The notes beneath the pieces were generated by a model. The model was not told the origin of the DNA and ran no database searches. It was given only the letters and a program-made list of their open reading frames with translations. From Dactylonectria macrodidyma (taxonomy: Eukaryota; Ascomycota; Sordariomycetes; Hypocreales; Nectriaceae), in NCBI GenBank assembly GCA_020744425.1, contig JAGMUV010000017.1, positions 62,001 through 126,000 of the forward strand: a stretch of 64,000 nucleotides of DNA, read 5' to 3'. Shown piece after piece: positions 27,031 through 42,098 of the stretch; the stretch's first letter is position 1, and every line of letters starts with the position of its first letter. The position numbers and the translations under genes were made by a program.

Positions 27031-27410
27031 TGTCACGGCCAGGTCCGGACCAGGCGGTCACAACCGGCAGAACCATGACGTACCCACGTCTTTATATAAA
27101 ACCAAATCCCGAACTCACCCCCTAAGTAAGCCAGGACCCTAACTCACTTACCCACGGTGAGCCACGAAATCAGACTCACTCTTACCTAGTGAGCGCGTAA
27201 AAACACCCTTAGTATATAAGCACACTCATTTAGTTCTTTCATAGGCAGATAGCTTGACAGCTATTAACACACTTAGTTACATTGAGTTTACTATTCTACT
27301 ATACCGGACCGTGACTAACATTACTTACTACTGACGTCCTGATCCACTCACTTAAACACTTTACGCCTTGGACCTACCCTAGACCCTCTAGTGTAAGCCC
27401 GACCGTCACA
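27031..27410 (+). repeat. Solo LTR of the nested Gypsy family, with 5-bp duplication ATCAG
   Basis: 380 bp from TGTCACGGCC to GACCGTCACA, flanked by ATCAG at 27026-27030 and 27411-27415. Its 3' half matches the LTRs at 8653 and 17076 (TTAGTATATAAGCACACTCATTTAG-like core, CTAGTGTAAGCCCGACCGTCACA-like end) but without the CA-to-TA changes. It therefore shows what that LTR family looks like before RIP. It is a relic of LTR-LTR recombination. Confidence 0.88.
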
Positions 27411-27415
27411 ATCAG

Positions 27416-28506
27416 GCAAGTTAGTCGATAGGAAGGCCATCGCTTCCGTCATTGGACAAAGACAGCTTAGAAAATCCCGATATCCGTGGGGGGCTGGAGG
27501 CTATTAGTGCCAACGCGGCAGTGCTGAAGATACATCCTCCACCTTCCTGGTACTGTGTAACGACGTGATTTTCTTTTGTCGCAATGGTCGAAACCTAGTG
27601 TATGGCGTGCTAGAGTTAGGGACCAGCTGTTTGATGTTCTGTGCAACATCGAACGGGCCCGAAGTATCACGCTGGGGCGACCCGGCCAATCATGTCGGGC
27701 ACACATTATTGAGGGAAAGGTTCGAGAACGTTCCCGTATGTGTATGCAGTCGCAGAGACATTGCCATGCTGTAAGTTGACGAGAGGCCTGGACTAGAAAA
27801 TAATGGCCAAAAATCTAGGGAATATGATAATCGCAGAAGGGACTTAATTATGTTCTTGAATGGCGAGATCCAGGCTTTCTATCCCTAAGCGTATGGCATA
27901 AGCAAAACTTCCCCACCGTAACACACCTGTCGTGAAATGTGGCCGTGATCGCTCATGCGAAGATTGACAATGCAAGAACCAAATGCAATACTGTCTCAAG
28001 CAACCACAAAGGAGCATGCGCTTGGACATATGGTGCTTCAAACAAAGGGGAATCGTGATGTGTAAAACAAAAAGAGAACCGAACTAATCTCATGAGAACG
28101 CCTGACTAGTGCCAGAGGCAACATGTGCTGCACTAAGGTGTAGCCATTGAAGAAACAGGATAGCTGGCCCGCCATTAAATATCCTACCTAGACCTGGGTA
28201 GCAAAACAAGAACGCCAATAGATGCTACCAAGTCAGGACTGGTATCCGTTCTCCTCCAGTCAGGGGAACAACAAAGCCGGTTCTCTCCTGTCAGCGGGGT
28301 GAGCCACTTGAGGGCATTTGGTCTCTATATCCCAAAGTGGTATATCCTAGCAAAAGCAAACGAAGAAAATCAAAACAGTGGAATATCTATCTGGTCCAGT
28401 CCGGCATGATATTGATACAGAGATGGGCTCGATTGATAACAACCGAAAGTGCGATTATGCCTGCGGAAATGGCATTCGATCAAGAGCCGGAATTTGGCAG
28501 TCTCAT
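27416..28506. other. Intergenic and 3' flank of the C2H2 gene
   Basis: No gene recognised. The short open frames at 27.5-27.8 kb overlap on both strands and have no family resemblance. Confidence 0.45.
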
Positions 28507-29948
<1,442 letters not shown>

Positions 29949-30732
29949 AGCAAGGTCTCGGATGTCCCGGCTAGATTGTAGACTGCAGACGATGATATTA
30001 AGGGTCAGATACTGTTCGGCTGGTCTGCGTTCTAGACGAAGGATTTAAGTGATCCACACTATAGCGGATGAGGCCACAGAGGCGCCGGAGGGATCCCGCT
30101 GGCGGAAATTGGATTTGATCACGCTTCGCGGCGAGTCGGGGGATTGCGCGACAGAGACAGTTCTTGGCGGAGTGATGGGTTTCAGATCTGGCGATGTGTG
30201 ACTTCGGAGGGGGGTAATGTCTGGCGCGGAGGAAGACCAAGGAGGCTTTGTGTGCGGGAGTGTGTGGCAGCGAGAGCTGGGTTGGCAGGTGATCAATTTA
30301 GATAGCTGTGGTGAAGGTGGCAGAGGAAGATTAAGGGAGCATAGAAGAGATAAACGGTGTATTAAGGCAAGGAAGAGGACAAGATGGGGGATTAAGAGGT
30401 GAGGTCTATGAGGGGTACTTAAAAGAGTCTGGGGAGGAGGGAGGAAGGAAGTTGGTAATGGAGGAGGGTTTGCTTTTTAATATTAGAAGCCGACCAGAGA
30501 GTCGCGATGGAGGTGACGAGTGCTTAGGTCGTGGTGGAGGAGGGCTGATTATGTTGACTGCGGTCGACCTAGGTTGAGTTAAGAGAGTTGAGTTGGGGGA
30601 GCATTGAGAGATATCGATGAGGTGAGTGGATTCTGGACCTTGATCAGGCTCGACAGGGATCAAGAGGGGATGGGCTGGGGGAACGTTGTGATATCAGCCA
30701 GGATCAGGGCCGTGCGATCTAGAAATGGACGC

Positions 30733-30751
30733 GGGGGGGGGGGGGGGGGGG
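30733..30751. repeat. Homopolymer of 19 G
   Basis: An uninterrupted run of G within the purine-rich region upstream of the C2H2 gene. Its length may be affected by sequencing error. Confidence 0.9.
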
Positions 30752-33303
30752 AGCAAGCGTTTGTCATAAGTATGAGCGCAGATGGCCGTGACAGGGAGCC
30801 GGAGCCAGAGGAGGCGCCACGCAGCAGGTAAAGATAAAAAAGGTTAGGGGGCGCTGTTATGGTTGGTGTCAGTGGGGCTCATTCGGCACCTGGAGCAGAG
30901 GCGTTGTAGCTTGACTTGGGTAGCCTTGGTAGTGGGTTTGGCATTTGGTGTGTGGGCGCAGGTCGCCTTGGTGGGCGTGGTGGACATGGGATCGACGGGA
31001 TGGAGACGGGGCCGACACTAGCTGCCTTACCTTCGGTACGTCAAAGGTGAAGGTAGGTGTCGACAGAGCGAAGCATGGGGCCTTTCTTATTATCTCAGGG
31101 GCAGCCCCGTTGCCGCATCTGCGGTGGCACGGCCGTTGGATGACGGGCCTATTAACATAGTAACCGGTGTCGCTGGATGTTGCTGACGCACGTTCTGGTA
31201 GGCTAGGCTCCATAGCATCACGTCTCGCAGTAGCAGAACACTTGGCGAGGCAGCCAGTTGAGCTCGAGCCCAGTCCAGTCCAGCCCAGCCCTAGCTGTGT
31301 CTGTACTTGTCTGATGCATGTCGCCTCTTTCGGCTGGGAAGCCGACTTTGCTCTTTCACATGTAACCCTCGCTGTACTACGCCCTCTCCGTCGAACCCAC
31401 CAACCAACCTCCGCCCAGGTCCTCCGCTATCCCTCTCACGGGCGGTCACAGAAGTTATAAAAAAAAAACCCTAATAACAACTCTAAACCACATTATACAT
31501 GAAGTAGCGTAGAATGCAGAAGCTTCAGACTGGTGGTGATGGTTTATAGTAGTCTTCATGCAGCATCGCCTCTACAGAGCGTGCCGGGCCGGTTTGGGGC
31601 ACTAACTACCGAGGGGACCAGTTCAGGGCCGAGCTTGGCCATAACAGATGACCTTTGTAAGAAAGCAGTTATCTCTACTTTTGGACTGGAGGAATGGGAA
31701 AGGCAAGAGTCTGCTTGTCGTCGTTACTAGCAAGGAGAGTAGTCATTGTTCGGGGACGGTATCTTGGAGATAATATGGGCCTCCATCCAATCCCAAGCTA
31801 TCGCCTTACCACAGACCAGCAAGGGGCCCGGCTCTGAGCTCCCTCCCGCATGTAACAATGACAGCTCCTTGACGTCGTCGTCGCAGAAGAATTGAGGAAT
31901 CAGAGCAGGCACAGGGCCCAACCGAATGGGTCGTACGAGGACTGGCCCCACTGACTATGTGGTCGGACAGGATGAGCTAAGACCATTAGGGTATTACTCG
32001 CTCAAGACGTCAGTCAAAGCACCAAGTAACACACCATCATGGTTCTTCCAATCTTCCCCACGCGTATCATGCGCCAGGTCTGGAGACTTGTTTCAGATCA
32101 ATTAAATGCAATAATCCCTATCTTTTCCCCCTCTGGAAAGCTTTGTCAATAGACGTGCAGGGACACACGGTGACACCGGCCGTTGGGTAGGAAGGCATGA
32201 ACAGGAACCTCTTAAAATGTTGCAATATCGCCTAGCACCAGTGGAACGCCTTCTCGTACTCCCATCCTCTTCCAGAATAAAGAAAAAAAAATCTCGTCAT
32301 GCCCACATGGTGGGTAGTGTCCGAGCGGGGCGCAAACGGCGAGAAACCGCAAGGACCCCTCTCGTGGACTTCTGAAGAGAGGTCAAAGCTACAGCTTGAC
32401 CTCTCCGCGTGGCGCCCTGGACCTTTGATCCACACCCAGTGTAACCTGTTCTCTATACCTCCTCGACTTGTCACGGCCCACGGCGTGATCGATCACGGGC
32501 CTCCGCAATCACCAATATTTCCTCGCTTGGAGGTGCCGCCAAGATTTAACAGGACCGACCGTGGTAGAATGAAGGCATTTCGCAGGTCAACCCAAAACCG
32601 TAGTGGCAGAACACCCACTCACATGGGCGCAGGCAATACCACAGTACCAGATGAGATAATCCAAGTGACACCCTGCCGGCCAGAAGTTCCGTATGTGTTC
32701 CGGGACGAAACATAAAGTAAGGACAAGTTGAGAAGTGAGAGCTCCTGGTTGAGCTCAGCAGGAGGGGAGCGGCCGCCATGGAGTCGAAAATCCCCGAGCT
32801 TAGCTCAGCCACAGCACAACGGGCAATTCTCGGGAATCATGATGTAGCGCTCATGAGGGCCTTCGGAGCAGGATTGTTTTCGGTTTCCATCAGTGGAGGT
32901 CTTGCAGAAGTGAGTCCCGGGATCCACGCAGGACGTGTAAATGTAGTAATTTTTCGTGAAGTTGCACATGGTTGCTGGAAGCGACTGATGTAGGTATTTG
33001 TTAGACTGGGAATGGTGTTATAGCTGGCCACTTTCCGGAATGGGCAAGCTCACCAAATGATCTGGTTGTAGGAGCGGTGCGCTGTGCAGCCTCGAGGATG
33101 TCTGCGCTAGGGGACGAGTGGTGGCAGTGCGAAAAGGCCGTGGATACAAGAGGGCTGGGGATTTATGGAGAATAGAAAGGGCTATTGTGATGGCATGCCT
33201 CGTGTCGGAAGAGCTGGATGAATAAATGAAATGGGCACCGAAGGGGAATTCGGCATACGTGAAAGTGTCTGTCCTTGTGGCGTGAGGTGGCGGTTCTATG
33301 CCG

Positions 33304-33336
33304 TTGAAGGAAGTTGAAGGAAGTTGAAGGAAGAGG
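33304..33336. repeat. Short tandem repeat GTTGAAGGAA
   Basis: Three near-perfect copies of a 10-bp unit (TTGAAGGAAG) in non-coding DNA. Confidence 0.7.
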
Positions 33337-34510
33337 AGGGGTTTAGATCAGAGACAGGGAGAAGTAAGCTTGAGATAGGCTATACCAAGGCCATACGGAC
33401 ACATAACGCGCGATGCGAAGTGCGTGGTGATAGTGAAGGATGCGGACATCGGGGTCTTTATGACACGGCGCGAGATGAGACGCTGCGCTGCGCTGCCTCT
33501 GTCGCGAGGTGAGCCATTGTCGCTCGCCCTGGCCCATGTCCCATATCTAAGGAGCAATGACACTGCTTCAATATGAGAGGGGGATCGATAGCAGCGAAAA
33601 CGTAGGCGGCCCAGGGTCCTAAGTTTACTAGCAGGTCCGGGCCTAGCACAGCGGTTCCTACAGCCGGCAGAGTGGGTTCTTCGAGCCGGTGGGTGCAAAA
33701 TTAGGCCTCCTCCAAGTTCCAACCCTCGAACGACTGGGGGCTAAGGGCAAGTAGCTATAGCACCAGGAGCCGACGTACCCTCAGACATCGCGCGCGGGGC
33801 CCGGGCGTGTACTTTAGTTCTGGCCCTGGTCTGGTTTCTTCCGTTGTGCTTGTTAGACGCTGGGCGATTTCGGGTTCGGGTTCTAAATGCGAGCCCGCCA
33901 TCAACATTGAAGTCTGTCAGCGAGCGAGGGCACGCACCAGTCTGGCGCCGACCCCTGTCCCACGCTGCTTATGCAGTGCTCCAGACGCACGACCAGGCAC
34001 GGACCGATGAGGGCAGCACAGGCCAGGCCATCCACGACGCATTCCGCCCTTGCGCCGTTGGGCATTTTTATTAATAGACCAAAGGTCACCTTGCCTCATC
34101 CTCAACATCGAGGGACAGAGAGACAGGGGCATAGGGCGGGGAGCCGCCGGGGAGTCAAGGAAGGCATTCCGTGCACCACCGGTGTACCGCTATGTCGGGG
34201 GCCCAAGTCCAGGGGGGATGCTGAGACGGCCTCCAAATTAGTTAGGCGAGTCGCTCCCTTAACCAAGTCGCTTGCTTATTATGTACATTATCGTATTTTT
34301 CTTCAATTAACTAACCCAGTGAGATATTTCCCTACTGTGATTACTAGATTTAATAGACAGGAAAGGATAATATCTTAACCTAATACTAAAGCGGCCTACC
34401 CTAGAGGAGGAAGAAGAGAAAGAGGGAAAATAACTTACTTCTCATCTATTAGACAATGCCATCCATTTAGCTATATAGTAAAAGAAGTAAAGAAAAATAG
34501 AGTAGACTAA

Positions 34511-34890
34511 CTAATTAAATAGCCTACTATATACACGCAACCTTAATACAGTAGGCCAGCTATAACAGGCAAAGGGCTCATGCCTTGGGGCGACTTTGAC
34601 TTGACGAAAACGTTGACGCCTTCCAAAAGAATAATGCAGGGCACAAGACGCTCGGCGAACAAGGTCTTCATACAAGCTGTCGCCAACAGAAAGAGTAATG
34701 GCGTAGATGTTCAAGCCAAAACACCTTGCGATGGACATAGTCAACACTGTCTTCCTAGTTCCGGCAGGTTCGCGGAACAGGTAGCCTCGTCGGTACGACC
34801 TGACACGGTACCGTTCTTGAGCAGCTGGGCCGAGGAAGTCCTGTAGAACACCCACAATGTAACTTCCCGCTACTCAATCTTAATGTCTGA
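34511..34890 (-). pseudogene. BCS1-like AAA ATPase relic
   Basis: The minus-strand frame reads DFLGPAAQERY, then RRGYLFREPAGTRKTVLT and FGLNIYAITLS. This matches the start of the BCS1-type AAA module (YRRGYLFHGPPGTGKTSL, then FGLDIYVISL). The Walker A is damaged: GPPGTGKT has become EPAGTRKT. After EDLVRRAS the family similarity stops. Walker B, sensor and arginine finger are not found, and no BCS1 N-terminal domain is seen upstream. Intact relatives are mitochondrial-type chaperone ATPases that are abundant in fungal accessory regions. Clearly a fragment. Confidence 0.72.
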
Positions 34891-36068
34891 GGGGAAAAAA
34901 ACTAGTGGAGCTGTATTCCCCATCGTGACGTAGTCAAACTTCGTTTCCCCAAAGCTGTTCTGCGCAGACCGCGCCCGGTTTGCCTCTCCTGTGCAGAGTT
35001 AAGAAGAGTCACTACAAGTCAGCATTTGTCCGCTGGTTTGGGCTATGTGACGAGATTTCGGCGATCAATAGGGGGGGCTGGTACCCGTCCATATAAAACT
35101 GGACGGGGCCGTTGGTCAACGGATTTCCCGGCGAGAAGCAAGAGATACCATGAGGCCAATGAATTGTCCGGTTAGTATGCTAAGCGTGACGAGAAGGAAC
35201 TTTCTAAAGGTAGAGCGCATGGTGTGTTCGCTCGCCATGGATTAACGTACTCAAGTGCTTGTAGTGGGAGATGAAGGGAGATGAGGCCGGCACACACGCG
35301 CGAGCAGGTTGATAAATGTCGAATTCGGACATCATCACGAAGTGTAGGTCTGGCCTACGAGAGACCTTTTAAGACAATGCGATGTAGATGCCGACTGTGA
35401 TTCAGCGTTAGCCGATGCTGTCATTCCGCATCTCCCAATGGTGAACCTTTTCGTGTCGTTGCGCAACAACAATGTCAATCCTCCGTGGGTGGCTGGCCCA
35501 GCAGGGTGCTGTGAATCTGTTCACGGGGGGGCGGGGGCGGAACTTTCCACTCCCAATCCGCTGAGATTTGAGGATAGATGCTTTCGTCAGCCCATGCCCT
35601 CAAGGGGCACGCAGGGCTAAAGAATTCCTCAGGTGAGAAATCCTGGCAAGGTAACCATCTACTTCCCCGTACTTTACTTAAACGTTAGTACTTACCTCGA
35701 CCCGGGAATCCCCAGTATGGGCTTACCGAGGCGGGGGCAGAGTTTCCAGGGTAAGGGATGCTGTTTGACTCTTCAGGAAATCTCGGTGAACCGTGGTCGA
35801 GCTCGCAATGAGGTGATGAATGTAGCACGCAGGCATGCGTCGAGCTCATCAAGGTCGAGTAGGCGCGACGGGTCGGACTCTGAGCGGGGATTTGTTATTT
35901 CACCGTACAATTCTCATCCAATAAGGTACATACTCTGATTCTAAAATGGAATTTAGAAGAGGAATCAAAAAGCTAAGTAGCACAAATTCGGTATGAAGAC
36001 GACAACCGTTCTGATATTATCAGGGCGAAATTGCTATAGAAGAATGCTATTTATGCTGCGCTGCTACT

Positions 36069-36120
<52 letters not shown>

Positions 36121-36385
36121 AAGTAGTACCTGTCTATGGCTATTTTAAATCTAAAAATGGCACCCAGTCATCTTTTAGAAAACTCATCTGCTTTGAGTTT
36201 CGACTGAAAGAATGGGTAGGATTGTGTAGTTCATCAGACTTGCTGGCTTCCTCGAATGTCTTGCCCTGCCATGTCAACCTATTCCAATCTAATACCATTC
36301 AGGTACGAGTAACGAAGTAAGCGATCCTGTGAAAAACCCAAGGCCTTAATCGATATTGTGTGAATGACTAATTTAAAACCCGCTA
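34891..36385. other. Intergenic, microsatellite at its right end
   Basis: No gene recognised. Contains the (CTA)n microsatellite at 36064-36120 and the 3' flank of the potassium-channel gene. Confidence 0.45.
36064..36120. repeat. (CTA)n microsatellite
   Basis: About 19 triplets of CTA with one CCA interruption near the start, in non-coding DNA downstream of the channel gene. Confidence 0.9.
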
Positions 36386-38713
36386 TCATTGTCGCCTCTC
36401 AATGCCACCACCTCTGTCGAAGTCTTGCACGTCCTGTCCCTCCTGATGCGCCACCTTGGCACTGCTCCCCAGCTGCCGTCTCCGCTCTGTCAATAACGAA
36501 TCCCGGAGCCTATCCATCAGACTGCCCAGAATCCACTCGCTCTCTTCCTGACTGCCTATCATAGGGCTGCGATTTCCTACCCATGACCACTTCAGGCCCC
36601 TATCTGAGTCCTCATCGTTAGGATCCTGGCATTTTTCCTTTAGCTTGACTTTGCAGTGTGTCTGTGGGTTGTGTTCATCTTCGCCAATAAGCTTGAGGTA
36701 CCAGGCCCATTGGTCGAAAGTGTAGCGATGCGGCTTGGATTCTTTGAGGTGGGTGGCGATGACCTGGATCTCGGAGATGAGGAGGAAGTGGAAGTCGGTG
36801 CCTGTGGGAAGGTCATCGCAGTGATTGCCGCAGACTCTGGAGATGAAGGTTGATGGAGCACCAGTGCGTTGTGGGCCTCTGTTCTGTGAAACCCCTTGGT
36901 CGATAACGGAGGTACTGGGGGCGCCTCCATAATCGTCCCGGAGAGTTTGTTCGTAGACCTCGGCCATCATCCTGGGTAATCGTTGATCGATGTTCTTCGA
37001 GGATACCGCCAATTCTGGAGATATAGATTTTCCATAGCGTGGGAAGGCTTTCCCGAATGTAATCTTGCTAATAATGTGCTTCATATTTCCAACAAAGCCT
37101 CCATCATTAGGCAGGATCGTAACATTTCCTAGGAGAATAGTACCATCTCGAATAACCCTAACTACAGTATCACTAGCATGTGAGATAAGCACCGTCATAG
37201 TAGGCAAGGCTAACAGAGACCAAAAGACATAGAAAGATCTGCCGGCATTGGATATAGGGGAGAGGTCACCATATCCGATAGTCGTCCAAGCCTCGAAGCA
37301 GAAGTAGAAAGCATCAAAGTATGACCAGTTTTGATAGGGCTTCTCAGCCTTCTCAAAGATGACAGCACCCACTAGCCACAGAACGAGCCATAAGGACGTG
37401 GACATAGCCATACCTACCCATCTTCTGTGAGAGGAGGATTTGGCCTGGATCTTGCGCATTAGGGCAAACTCGGCTTTGCGGCGCTCAAACTCGTTTGCTG
37501 GGGCATTATTTGGTTGTGTGGGAGATGTTTCAAACTCTTCGGAGATAGGCTCAAGGATCTTATCGTCACCACTGCGTAGTATAGTCCGGATCACCCTGCG
37601 TCGCTTCCTGTCGTCCATCCGGGTCGCGACGCAGCGTCTTCCATGCTCGAGAAATAAACTCCTAACTGAGCTGATAACCAAACCAAGGGTTATAATACCA
37701 ATAAGGGCGTATGGGATCAAGAGAGCTCTTCCGAGGTCGGTTGTAGGATAATAGTCACCAAAGCCAACAGTAAAGAGAGTGACGACAGTCCAATATACAG
37801 CATCGAGGTAGTTCCAGGATTCAATCTCAGAAAAGATATAGGCGCCAAGGAGGAGGTATATAAGGAGCATAATAGTCTGTAACATTAGGGTGCGTTGACT
37901 TACGGTCAGTATAAAGTCCTTCCGGTAGTGACCAGTTGAAGCACCCCAAAAGGTAATAGCCAGGAGTGAAGCATCGGCGAAATAGAGGATAGCTGCCCAC
38001 ATGCCATAGTAGAATGATTGAGACCAGATGAGCTCGTTTTGAGGGAACCCAATGTCTTTGAGAGGCCTAGTGACAGCGGCACTTAGAGATGCGCGGCAAA
38101 AAGCAGAGGCATACCTGGTGGTCTTATATTAGCAACGTCTCCCGATTGTATGTTGTTCTTATGTAGTACCATCCAATTATTGTGATGGGTAGGGCCAGAC
38201 TAAATCGGACTCGTCTCGCCATGGTGAGTAGAAGAAAGAGGTTCGAAGTAACGCCGACAAGAAGCTGGATGGCATCGATGATCGTCAACCTATAGTAGCA
38301 TCCATCAGAGAAGGGCCGTTGTTAGCATTAATCGAAATCATGCCACGGCTTACCATGACGGGTCGGGGACGAAAGGGGCGCCCGGGATATCTCCTCCGGG
38401 CACCAGTTGCTGTCGCCATGGCTCAACTAGGGCACAGATACTAAATGCCGAAGCCACGGGGCCTAGAGTGCCTGCAATCATAGGAAATGCTGACGAGAGG
38501 AACCACCAACGGCTGCGATACGAGAAAGGGCATATATTAGCGGTAGCTTATCGCCCGAGGCATCCTCCTGGGGATGTACGTTCTTGTGGCTTACCTAGAT
38601 TCTCGATGAGCATCGCCATTTTGAAACCTCTTCTCACGAGAGGCACAACTCCCGACGACCCAAGGTTCCTCATCGATGTTTTCACCCAAATTTGCGTCGT
38701 CCTTGAGGGCCAT
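36386..38713 (-). CDS. TOK1-type outward-rectifying two-pore-domain potassium channel
   Basis: Four minus-strand exons, 38713-38595, 38512-38354, 38289-38170 and 38114-36386, splice in frame to 708 aa. Introns of 82, 64 and 55 nt have GT-AG ends. The N-terminal block carries helix 1 (RWWFLSSAFPMIAGTLGP, FSICALVEPW) and helix 2 (IIDAIQLLVGVTSNLFLLL). Two selectivity filters are complete: TVGFGD at residues 248-253 and TIGYGD at 411-416. With about eight membrane segments this is the fungal TOK architecture. The long C-terminal tail (about 270 residues, Arg- and Glu-rich) is cytosolic. TOK channels pass outward K+ current at the plasma membrane and help set membrane potential. The start is the first ATG of exon 1 (MALKDDANLG). 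No lesion seen. Exact ortholog name not verified. Confidence 0.93.
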
Positions 38714-41700
38714 CGTGTCCCGCCCCGTTGGTAACCTTGCCGAAGCCCAGTAAGAATAATTTCAAGCCTCTCAGTCCGAAAAATTGAAGAGGAGGCGAGA
38801 TGAGAGGAATTAAAGGGATCATTCGATTTGTTGAAGGTTGTTACACCATGACACGTACGCTGGCGATGAACTTTGCACGGGACACGTGCAGAGGATGGTG
38901 TCATATCATGGCTCAGTGGAGTGGGGGACACACGCTAATAAACTCAGCCACTTTAAAGTTTGGGATTCTGGCAGTCTGGTTCACCGTCCCCGAAGCTCGG
39001 CGCTTGATAACCGGGGTAGTATACGGATACTAAGTTTTCAATTAGGTAGCACCTGTCACTGGCCGTTTTCGGTTGGGCTATCGTCCCCTTTTGAGTTCAT
39101 GTTTTCTTGTGAATCGGTCGGTCGAGACCATCTGGCTGAGATTCGAGTTCAACAATCACTCTGATTGCTGCTGAATCAAGTTTTTACGTATTGTCAGTTG
39201 AAAACAATTCTACTCTCGGGAATCTTGTCCACCACCTGGCGGCAAATAATGAGAGCGCAACCCTTAAGCTTTCCGATAGATCCGATGCTACTTTTGCGTT
39301 GCTAAGGCCGAGACAAGCCCATTCGAAGTCTTCGGGAGGTTTTGGCTGGTCAGTGGACGTTGCGGGCGGCCGATGTCTCGGATAAGAATGGGTGTATGAG
39401 ATGATGGAGAGTTCGAGAGCTTGTGAGGGTTCGGGGGCAGGCATCGCGGTGTTTGTCACGCGATTAAGTAATAAATGAAATTTATTCTGTCCGGACGATG
39501 TAGTCAGTCGAAGCTGGCGCGAGTGTCTTATCGTCTGGTGATGGCGAGCGGCACTAATGGAACTGCTATTCCCCTCAAGTGTCTGCTAGTGTGCGCCTTC
39601 CACATGATCTGTTCGGATTCATCCTTAGCCTCAGATGCTGTTCATGCTGCATCTGTGAAACCTAAGCCCCTTCGCGCATTATCGCCTTCCACTTGCTGAT
39701 TCCAGGACCTCAGGCTTCGTATAAGAACCTCAAGGGAGTCTTGGGCAGAGGCAAGTTTAAAGTACTCGTTCTCTCTCTCGGCAAAGTAGTTGTTTGTTGG
39801 ATTACTTCCTTGGACTTGTACTCTATCGCATTCCCTGAGCTCAAGCTTCAGACTGCTAGCGTCCCTATCTGTTTCGTCCTTCCAGTTTTCGAACCACTAG
39901 CGTATTGGCTACTCTGCATCCCTCATTATTTCCAGGTTACAGGCTCAAATATACCGGTTGACTTCTTGTTGGCCGTGGCTGGGCCAGGGTAGCGATAGCG
40001 AGAAGTTGTGGATTCAACCAAGAACATGCTGGATGAACTCGGGTGCATACTCCGGGCCAGTCGAATCACATAGGGGATAGTGGCTGACGCCTATAGTTGC
40101 GACCCTTGACTAGTATATGGTAGTTAGGACGAATTCTAGAGGTACCGCTCCGGCAATCTCTGTTTCAATGTCTGTCGCCAAGTCCTCCGTCCCCGAAAAG
40201 GGTGTATCGCGCGTTCTCGCACAATGGGCAAATACGACCCCCTAGATGTTCGCTCTTTAAATGCTTCTCCTAATCAAGAATTGTGGCATATGTGGCGAAT
40301 GGTGTAGGACAGCATGGGAGATTATACGTATATGGGGAAATATCTTTACCAAGATGTTCCACGCCTTACTATGTTTATAATGGCCATGCTAGTAGAGATG
40401 ATTCCAATATCAAGCCAGCCTTGTCAAAGTTATAGATTGCAGTAGACCGAAGACTATATTTCGTAATCGTATTTTCTACGAGCCCGAAGCAACCACTACT
40501 AACATCAGCTATTCGGATTTAGCTCTCTAATAATCGTCCTTATAATTAGTATATATTAGGAGTACTGGGGAGGGTATATTTGAGTCATTCTTAGAATTAC
40601 TTTTTAAATTATAGATGTCCTAATGTAGTCAAGCTTAAGCTCATAAATATACAGAAATCCGTCATTATTAAATAGATACTTATGTTACTTTTTAAAATAA
40701 GCTTATGAATCCTAGTCTAGATATAAGTTCATGTACCTTAAACTCTGGCTCTGTGGAAGGCAAGCTGATTGTGTAGTAGTTATTTTGTGTTATATGGATT
40801 GAAAGAAGAGCCTTAAACCTTTTGAACTCCTTTTAGAGACTGTGTATCTTGACGAATAGCGCAGTATTCCTTGACTGCAGCCCTTGCAGTCAGACCTTTA
40901 TGGCAGGCTTTGTTAAGCCATGACGAAGGAGATTGTTAAAACTCTGGTCACAAGCTATCCAAATCGACGCATGCAGCTATTTGTCATAACCTCTTTAATG
41001 GTAGAAAAAGTCACTACATTTAAAGCACTGCTATTAAGGGTTAATAGAGGTTTATTAAGAACTTATATTATAAAGTATTACCTAGGTCTGCTTTAGAGTC
41101 TACTGTACCTATAGAAATAGTAAGTGGATAGGGAAAGGGGTTTTTATGACATTGATAAATACCTATATAATAGCATTTCTATTACAAATATATGATATCT
41201 AATATATAGCTTGCAAGTATTGCGCCTAGTTATCAAAGTGTGAGAAACTCAAAGCCTTAGTAGTGTTATACTCTGTGTGCAATGCGTGGATTGCATCTTT
41301 ACATTAGTCCTAAGGTGTAACAGTTAGGTTTAAGGGGCTAACTTATATAGAGAAGCCGATTCAGGTTTTCATTGACGAAACCGTCCGTAGGAGAGGCGGT
41401 ACCGACGAACAGTCGGCTACGGAGGATGTGCTCTGTATGATAGGGATCTGGATCTGCATGGATCTGCATGGACAGCTACTTTCGCAAGAAAACGGGTCAG
41501 CGGCCGATCGAGAGGGTTGGGCGAGCATCGAGGACCCGAAAGTGGCAGTGAATGGCACGCTAGGCGAGCTCTTGGATCATTGCCCTCCCAGCGCCCAAAG
41601 TCGGTGGGCTTCCTCTACATATGGATGATTCTCCTCCCAGCCTACCGCCAACGCCTCAACTAGGTCATGACGGTCCAGCAGCCGATGAAGGAGGAAATCA

Positions 41701-42098
41701 TGAGAAAGCTCTGGCCCCGGCCCATGTCAACAAGTGCGCTTTCGAACCCTTCCTCGACCTTGAAGAGGAGTCGTTGAGAATGGAGGCAAAGAAGCTTAAC
41801 ATTTGCATGCTCAAGACGTACGCCTAGGTTGACGTCCACTGGACAAAAAATATGGCACGCCACCTCTTGATAACCTGTTGGGCCAGACGCACGGGTGTCG
41901 AGATCATTTTGTTGCCCCCGGCCCTCTCCGCTAAACTTCCACGCGGGGTGGACAGTGCATTCGTGAGTGAGGTAAAGCCTCTTACGATTCGCTCTTCCAC
42001 CCTGACCCCAAGTCCTTTACAAGAGCGTCAAATAAAGATCCTCGGGTTGATTGGGTCCGGCAAGATATTACTACGCCATCTGCCATTACCATGGGCTG
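38714..42098. other. Intergenic, no confident gene
   Basis: 3.4 kb between the channel gene and a broken zinc-finger fragment. 40.4-41.3 kb is AT-rich and may be an old transposon scar. Open frames at 39.5-40.0 and 41.4-41.8 kb show no recognisable family. Confidence 0.4.

Larger units (their letters stand above)
29949..34510. other. Long intergenic region, low-complexity tracts, no recognised gene
   Basis: 30.2-30.8 kb is purine-rich on the plus strand (GGAGGAAG-type runs) and probably forms the promoter/5' region of the C2H2 gene. The rest has only short frames on both strands. 34.25-34.55 kb is somewhat AT-rich. Confidence 0.45.

Noticed and set aside
31167..31460. 97-codon plus-strand frame near the purine-rich region
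   Set aside because: Low complexity, repeated short words (CAGTCCAGCCC) and no homology pattern.
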